64,000 nt of DNA from Ruminococcus sp. CAG:563 (GTDB lineage: Bacteria; Bacillota; Clostridia; Oscillospirales; Acutalibacteraceae), in contig FR882078.1 of the NCBI GenBank assembly GCA_000434915.1, positions 1 to 64,000 on the forward strand, read 5' to 3'. The notes beneath the pieces are model-generated. The model saw only the letters and a list, made by a program, of their open reading frames with translations, searched no databases and was not told the DNA's origin. Shown piece after piece: positions 60,633-64,000 of this stretch (position 1 is the stretch's first letter; each line of letters starts with the position of its first letter). The position numbers and the translations under genes are program-made.

Positions 60633-60876
60633 TGTTTGATTCTCCTTTTCTACGCACCTTTGAGCGTTGTCTTTTTTCGTAGTTGCGCTGCTTGCGATCT
60701 TCTTGCTTTGATTCTTTAAGCCCTGCGGCCTCGAGAGCCCATGGCCAAGGACCGAAAAAACCTTTGATTCGGTTCACATCGTCCTCGGAGAAATCACTTT
60801 TTTTCGGGAAGCGTTTTTCCTTGCTCGCAACAGCTCTGAGTAAATCAAGATACTCTTCCTTTGTCTTTTCGGACAT
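60625..60876 (-). CDS. Small basic protein with homing-endonuclease-associated-repeat-like motif
   Basis: An 83-aa protein. Its centre, RFPKKSDF followed by IKGFFGPWPWALEAAGLKE, matches the homing-endonuclease-associated (HNH-associated) repeat, a small DNA-binding unit. The last 25 residues are strongly basic (KQRNYEKRQRSKVRRKG). ATG 60876 comes right after the leader terminator T-run. Upstream in-frame ATG codons lie inside the riboswitch leader and lack ribosome binding sites. It is the first gene of the cobalamin-regulated run. Regulation of the operon is possible but unsupported. Confidence 0.65.
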   Translation of the reverse strand: MSEKTKEEYLDLLRAVASKEKRFPKKSDFSEDDVNRIKGFFGPWPWALEAAGLKESKQEDRKQRNYEKRQRSKVRRKGESNNA

Positions 60877-60877
60877 A

Positions 60878-60903
60878 AATAAAAAACCGTCCTTTCCGGG
60901 CGG
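60878..60903 (-). terminator. Cobalamin-leader terminator
   Basis: On the minus strand CCGCCC-GGAAA-GGACGG (one mismatch) is followed by TTTTTTATTT, ending one base before the ATG of the first gene. The right side carries AAAGGA, the only ribosome binding site candidate. Confidence 0.65.
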
Positions 60904-60987
60904 CAAAAGCATATAGACCGTATTCGCTTTCTTTTTAAAACGAATACAGTTTAACGTTACTTTCCTGCCCAAAGATTTTATTAAAGC

Positions 60988-61078
60988 GTACCGGGTATTC
61001 CGACTTATGAATTGCTTCAATCACGGTAATGGCTGTTGCGACGGATTTGCACCGAACTTCCCTCCGATATGCTGTTTT
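60988..61078 (-). ncRNA. Cobalamin riboswitch
   Basis: The minus-strand leader carries the conserved core: GGAGGGAAG, GGTGCAAATCC, CAACAGCCATTACCGTGA and AAGTCGGAATACCCGGT (the B12-box side). It lacks the bulkier peripheral stems, so it may be the compact variant class. A downstream hairpin (CTGTATTCG / CGAATACGG) and terminator could switch with it. It heads the DUF4430-ECF gene run. Confidence 0.88.
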
Positions 61079-61082
61079 ACTT

Positions 61083-61111
61083 ATGATAACATCATTTTAA
61101 TCGAGTGTCAA
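61083..61111 (-). promoter_or_regulatory. Promoter of the cobalamin-riboswitch operon
   Basis: Minus strand TTGACA (61106-61111), 17-base spacer, TATCAT (61083-61088). Confidence 0.75.
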
Positions 61112-61116
61112 TTAAT

Positions 61117-61644
61117 TTAACTTGGCAATGTGAATTTATTTACATCAACACCCTCATGATTCAAAAGAAAAATCTTTTTGTCAATGCCGCCGGCATAGCC
61201 TGTCAGGCTTCCGTTTGTGCCGATGACACGGTGGCAGGGGATTATAATCGAAATCGGATTGTGACCGACAGCGTTTCCGACCGCCTGAGCCGACATTCTT
61301 TCAAGGCCGTTGAGATGAGCGATTCCTTTTGCAATTTCGCCGTAGGTCGTTGTTTTGCCGTACGGGATTTCACAAAGAATTCTCCAAACGGTCTGACGAA
61401 ATTCGCTGCCTTTGGGAGCAAGCTTAAGTTCGGATATGTCCGGTTTTTCGCCGTTCATATATCTGTCGAGCCATTCCTTAGCTTTGCAAAGCGTAATGTC
61501 ATCATCAAAACGAACAAGATTATTTTTATAAGACGAAAGAAAATATTTTTGACCCTCAATCCACAAGCCGACAAGCGTGTTGTCCTCGGCGGCGAGAGAA
61601 AGTATGCCGAGCGGCGGACAGTTATATTCGGAGAATTTAATCAT
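61117..61644 (-). CDS. ogt: Methylated-DNA--protein-cysteine methyltransferase
   Basis: A 175-aa suicide DNA-repair protein that takes the methyl group from O6-methylguanine. The active site IIPCHRVIG is present, with the helix-turn-helix region GKTTTYGEIAKGI and SAQAVGNAVGHNP, and the C-terminal TGYAGGIDKKIFLL. I start at 61644 with GAAAGGA upstream; a TTG at 61674 would overlap the -10 box. Its 3' end overlaps the promoter region of the minus-strand operon downstream. Confidence 0.92.
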   Translation of the reverse strand: MIKFSEYNCPPLGILSLAAEDNTLVGLWIEGQKYFLSSYKNNLVRFDDDITLCKAKEWLDRYMNGEKPDISELKLAPKGSEFRQTVWRILCEIPYGKTTTYGEIAKGIAHLNGLERMSAQAVGNAVGHNPISIIIPCHRVIGTNGSLTGYAGGIDKKIFLLNHEGVDVNKFTLPS

Positions 61645-61678
61645 AAAGTATTTCCTTTCACTTGAATTATACAATTTG

Positions 61679-61707
61679 ATTATAACATATGAAAATTAAC
61701 AATTCAA
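61679..61707 (-). promoter_or_regulatory. Promoter of ogt
   Basis: Minus strand TTGAAT (61702-61707), 17-base spacer, TATAAT (61679-61684). Confidence 0.65.
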
Positions 61708-61709
61708 CG

Positions 61710-61738
61710 TTGACAGAGGCTTAAAACCAGGTTATACT
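61710..61738 (+). promoter_or_regulatory. Promoter of the 24-aa peptide gene
   Basis: TTGACA (61710-61715), 17-base spacer, TATACT (61733-61738), divergent from the ogt promoter. Confidence 0.7.
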
Positions 61739-61773
61739 TGTCACAAGAGAAAATGAAAGGGGAGGGCAAGGAA

Positions 61774-61848
61774 ATGTTTGATTCAATGATGGTTTTTATT
61801 CTTGATTTAATTGATCTTATCAAGGCAATATTGCGTGTTTTTGGTTAA
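61774..61848 (+). CDS. Small amphipathic peptide, 24 aa, modulin-like
   Basis: A very short gene behind a strong ribosome binding site (AAAGGGGAGGGCAAGG) and its own promoter. The peptide begins MFDSMMVFILD and ends LIDLIKAILRVFG. It is a likely amphipathic helix with Asp/Lys/Arg on one face and Ile/Leu/Phe on the other. The ending is similar to staphylococcal phenol-soluble modulins such as PSM-mec, which also ends in a DLIK...FG stretch. It could be a membrane-active peptide, a small membrane protein or a type I toxin. No antitoxin RNA is evident. Confidence 0.6.
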   Translation: MFDSMMVFILDLIDLIKAILRVFG

Positions 61849-61851
61849 TCG

Positions 61852-61880
61852 TTGACAACCAAAAGTATATTTAGTATAAT
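61852..61880 (+). promoter_or_regulatory. Promoter of the SGNH hydrolase gene
   Basis: TTGACA (61852-61857), 17-base spacer, TATAAT (61875-61880). It begins three bases after the peptide gene stop. Confidence 0.8.
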
Positions 61881-61881
61881 T

Positions 61882-61916
61882 ATCCAAGGAAATGTTTGCG
61901 TTTCCTTGGATTTTTT
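61882..61916 (+). terminator. 11-bp dyad with T-run at the start of the SGNH hydrolase transcript
   Basis: ATCCAAGGAAA (61882-61892) and TTTCCTTGGAT (61901-61911) form a perfect stem followed by TTTTTT. It ends the upstream peptide transcript and also overlaps the start point of the promoter at 61852-61880. Confidence 0.75.
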
Positions 61917-61931
61917 GTTGAGGTGTTGAAT

Positions 61932-62789
61932 TTGAAATCGCTTAAAAAAATAATCGCAATTATCCTCACTGTTACGTTTTGCATCGGAATAATTTCTGTT
62001 TCGGCAAGTGCAAAGGAGAAGCTTAATTATCTTCTTCTCGGCGATTCAATAGCCGAAGGCTTCGGAATCACAAATCCCGATGAGGCTTCCTACGGAAAAA
62101 TTATTGCCGACACCAACGGATATAATTATAAAAACGATGCAATTATGGGCAGAAACAGCGTCGGACTTGTCAATCACCTGACGAATGACGAAGAATATAT
62201 AAACGACGTTAAATGGGCCGATATTATCAGCGTTTCAATCGGTGGAAATGATTTTCTTCTTGACCATGCGGCATTGCTTATTGTCGAGGGTATTATTTTT
62301 AACGACTACTCAAAGTTCGATAAAATCGGAGAAACGTTTTATGAGAATTTTTCAAAGAGCATGGATAGAATTCATGAGATAAATCCGAATGCAAAAATTC
62401 TTGTTCAGCTCCTTTACACATCATGGACATTTGATTTTGCAAGGAAGCCGTATAAGCAGGCAGCGAAAAGAATAAACGATGCAATAATAAAATACGTTGA
62501 AGAAAATCCGCAAAATATCTATGTTGTTGATACAAGCGAGGTTTTTGACGGACGCCGTGACTGTATCTCAACCGACACCATTCATCCCAATGCACAGGGC
62601 AATATCGAGCTTGCAAAGGCGGTTCAATCAAAGCTTTGTGAAATCGGTTTGGCGAATACTGCCGAACTTGTGCTTCTCGTGCCCGGAATCGACAGAGATT
62701 ATCTTATAGAATATTTCGGCACACCTCTCGGTCAGATAATAATTTTTGCCGCAAATGTGGCGACGGGCAATTTTAACTTTGCTTTTTAA
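61932..62789 (+). CDS. Secreted SGNH/GDSL-family hydrolase
   Basis: A 285-aa exported esterase or lipase-like enzyme with a signal peptide over about 1-28. Block I is LLLGDSIAEGFG (Ser nucleophile), block III SIGGNDF (Asn) and block V DTIHPNAQG (Asp and His). It deacylates a sugar, lipid or polysaccharide outside the cell. I start at TTG 61932 with GAGGTG upstream; an upstream in-frame start lies inside the hairpin. The C-terminus is hydrophobic (IIIFAANVATGNFNFAF). Confidence 0.85.
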   Translation: MKSLKKIIAIILTVTFCIGIISVSASAKEKLNYLLLGDSIAEGFGITNPDEASYGKIIADTNGYNYKNDAIMGRNSVGLVNHLTNDEEYINDVKWADIISVSIGGNDFLLDHAALLIVEGIIFNDYSKFDKIGETFYENFSKSMDRIHEINPNAKILVQLLYTSWTFDFARKPYKQAAKRINDAIIKYVEENPQNIYVVDTSEVFDGRRDCISTDTIHPNAQGNIELAKAVQSKLCEIGLANTAELVLLVPGIDRDYLIEYFGTPLGQIIIFAANVATGNFNFAF

Positions 62790-62792
62790 CTT

Positions 62793-62826
62793 TAGGGTCA
62801 TCGGCTTAGGTCGGTGACCTTTTCGG
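62793..62826 (+). terminator. Terminator after the SGNH hydrolase gene
   Basis: Imperfect stem GGTCATCGG / TCGGTGACC, then TTTT. Confidence 0.6.
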
Positions 62827-62827
62827 A

Positions 62828-62856
62828 TTGACATATATGTGACGCATTGCTATAAT
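62828..62856 (+). promoter_or_regulatory. Promoter of the AraC-type regulator gene
   Basis: TTGACA (62828-62833), 17-base spacer, TATAAT (62851-62856): perfect consensus. Confidence 0.8.
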
Positions 62857-62884
62857 TCTAAATTATTTGATTTCGGAGAAAAAT

Positions 62885-63835
62885 ATGTTAGAAAAAAACT
62901 GTAAAAATGAATGTAAAATAAAAATGACCGACGGCAAAGACAAATACGGATTTGTGAATGAAATTTCCGGGAAAGACGGACGTTTTTGCTCAACAGCGTA
63001 TTCCGTTTTTTGCGGAATTGAGCTGATTTACAACGACGCACATATAATGAGTGTCGAAACAAAAGCACCGTCGGGGAATATCATAGAAATAAATCATTGC
63101 CGTGAGGGAAGAATGGAATGTCATTATCGTGACGAATTCTGCTATGTTGCACCGGGTGACCTTGTTATCGGACGTGCGGAGGAAAAATCTCCGACAACAT
63201 ATTATCCCCTCAGTCATTATCACGGTATAACGGTAAGAATTGATATCGACCGTGCACCGGGCTGCCTTTCCTGTTTGCTTGATGACGTGAATGTCCGTCC
63301 GCAAATGATCGCAGAAAAATTTTGCGGCGAAAAAAGCTGCTTTATTGCTCGTTCCGACCCGTCGGTTGAGCATATTTTTTCCGAACTATATTCCGTTCCC
63401 GAGGAGATAAAAAAGGGCTACTTCAAAATAAAAGTTTTGGAGCTTTTACTGTTTCTCAGTGCACTTGATACAGACAAGGATGAAATTGAAAACAGTATTT
63501 ATTCCGTCTCGCAAGTTGCTCTTGCAAAGCAGGTGAGTGAATATTTGACAGAAAATATGGATAAGCGAGTAACTCTTGAACAGATTTCAAAGCACTTTCA
63601 TGTTTCCGGAACTCATATAAAAAATAATTTTAAGGGAGTTTACGGTGTTTCTTTTTATGCCTATACACGTGCGATTAAAATGGAATCGGCGGCATATATG
63701 CTCGAGTATACGGATCGGACGGTAATGGATATTGCCGGCGAGCATGGCTACGATAACAGCAGCAAATTTGCAAGAGCATTCCGCGAGGTCAAAGGAATGC
63801 CACCGAGCAAGTACAGGGCGGAAAATAAAAAATAA
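62885..63835 (+). CDS. AraC-family transcriptional regulator
   Basis: A 316-aa regulator with an N-terminal sensing domain (about 1-200; the REGRMECHY motif of cupin-like AraC sensors) and a C-terminal double helix-turn-helix (about 220-312): VTLEQISKHFHVSGTHIKNNFK and TVMDIAGEHGYDNSSKFARAFREVKGMPPSKYR. It probably activates the gene beginning at 63979, which is preceded by a 16-bp palindrome. ATG 62885 has GGAG upstream; an in-frame TTG lies at 62867. Confidence 0.88.
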   Translation: MLEKNCKNECKIKMTDGKDKYGFVNEISGKDGRFCSTAYSVFCGIELIYNDAHIMSVETKAPSGNIIEINHCREGRMECHYRDEFCYVAPGDLVIGRAEEKSPTTYYPLSHYHGITVRIDIDRAPGCLSCLLDDVNVRPQMIAEKFCGEKSCFIARSDPSVEHIFSELYSVPEEIKKGYFKIKVLELLLFLSALDTDKDEIENSIYSVSQVALAKQVSEYLTENMDKRVTLEQISKHFHVSGTHIKNNFKGVYGVSFYAYTRAIKMESAAYMLEYTDRTVMDIAGEHGYDNSSKFARAFREVKGMPPSKYRAENKK

Positions 63836-63868
63836 AAATGTCTTTTTGGAGCTTATTTCTTTCCTTTT

Positions 63869-63890
63869 GGAGCGGAAAAAGCTCCTTTTT
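63869..63890 (+). terminator. Probable terminator after the AraC gene
   Basis: A short stem GGAGC / GCTCC with a 7-base loop, then TTTTT. Weak but in the right place. Confidence 0.5.
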
Positions 63891-63941
63891 GCATGTAAAA
63901 TAATGTACGAAAGCCAAGGGGCTTTTAAAAAATATACATAA

Positions 63942-63957
63942 GTTAGCATATGCTAAC
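63942..63957. promoter_or_regulatory. 16-bp perfect palindrome, candidate operator
   Basis: GTTAGCATATGCTAAC reads the same on both strands and lies 21 bases before an ATG with ribosome binding site. It is a likely regulator-binding site for the gene running off the window. Confidence 0.6.
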
Positions 63958-63978
63958 CAGACGGACGGAGGCGGTATA

Positions 63979-64000
63979 ATGTCAGAAGAATTACTTGTTA
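63979..64000 (+). CDS. Start of a gene cut by the window edge
   Basis: ATG at 63979 behind ACGGAGGCGG begins a product MSEELLV that continues past the window. Identity cannot be told. The AraC gene and palindrome just upstream suggest a regulated transporter or enzyme. Confidence 0.55.

Noticed and set aside
60877..61020. N-terminal extension of the HNH-associated-repeat protein to 61020
   Set aside because: The extension would be translated from the conserved cobalamin riboswitch and leader terminator, with no ribosome binding site.

Overview
The window looks like chromosome from a spore-forming, anaerobic Clostridia member, most likely of the Ruminococcus/Oscillospiraceae type. The evidence is sporulation genes (yqfC, yqfD, ylbJ), a CotH protein ending in a type I dockerin, many secreted proteins with Thr-rich linkers and Ig-like domains, an Fe-dependent alcohol dehydrogenase (fucO), textbook TTGACA-N17-TATAAT promoters and frequent TTG starts. 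Genus-level placement is inference. I saw no rRNA, tRNA, CRISPR array, prophage or insertion sequence.

Layout. 0.2-7.3 kb (+): an island of surface or secreted proteins of mostly unknown function, beginning with three tandem genes sharing an N-terminal membrane module and ending with a CHAP-like amidase carrying InlB-type repeats. 7.4-13.2 kb (-): a MarR-led operon with a heterodimeric ABC exporter, a PlsC-like acyltransferase and a PHP phosphoesterase. 13.2-13.9 kb: a small stand-alone transcription unit with a 41-aa ORF and a structured 3' part. 13.9-19.6 kb: an M20 peptidase, a membrane protein of unknown function and a P-type cation ATPase behind a yybP-ykoY-type manganese riboswitch whose 3' half is duplicated. 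19.6-24.5 kb: tam, trmO, fucO, a GC-rich repeat, a GT2 glycosyltransferase and folT behind a tetrahydrofolate riboswitch. 24.5-28.5 kb: sporulation genes and a glycerate kinase. 28.7-31.1 kb: ylxM-ffh-rpsP-khpA. 31.1-38.0 kb (-): the CotH-dockerin protein, a permuted GH3 glycosidase and 5-formyl-THF cyclo-ligase. 38-48 kb: a mixed region with an Xre regulator, an acyltransferase, lipoproteins, an adaptor-permease pair lacking its ATPase, a GNAT enzyme, an aldo/keto reductase under a MerR-like promoter and an acyl-CoA synthetase. 48.5-52.6 kb: a HAD hydrolase and mfd. 52.7-61.1 kb (-): the most interesting region. 61.1-64 kb: ogt, a tiny amphipathic peptide gene, an SGNH hydrolase, an AraC regulator and the start of another gene.

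The highlight is an eight-gene minus-strand run behind a cobalamin riboswitch. It encodes an 83-aa basic protein, a large secreted protein with a transcobalamin-like DUF4430 domain, a secreted PQQ-type beta-propeller, EcfT, a fused EcfA1-EcfA2 ATPase, an S component with two extra N-terminal helices, a DUF4430 lipoprotein and a rhodanese. I read this as a corrinoid-scavenging system in which extracellular transcobalamin-like binders feed an ECF transporter. The riboswitch and ECF parts are seen in the sequence; corrinoid binding by the DUF4430 proteins is inference.

Other points of interest are the duplicated manganese-riboswitch half, a 24-aa peptide resembling phenol-soluble modulins with its own promoter, a recent N-terminal duplication in the first two genes, a folT leader hairpin that contains the ribosome binding site, and similar amphipathic C-terminal tails on secreted proteins.
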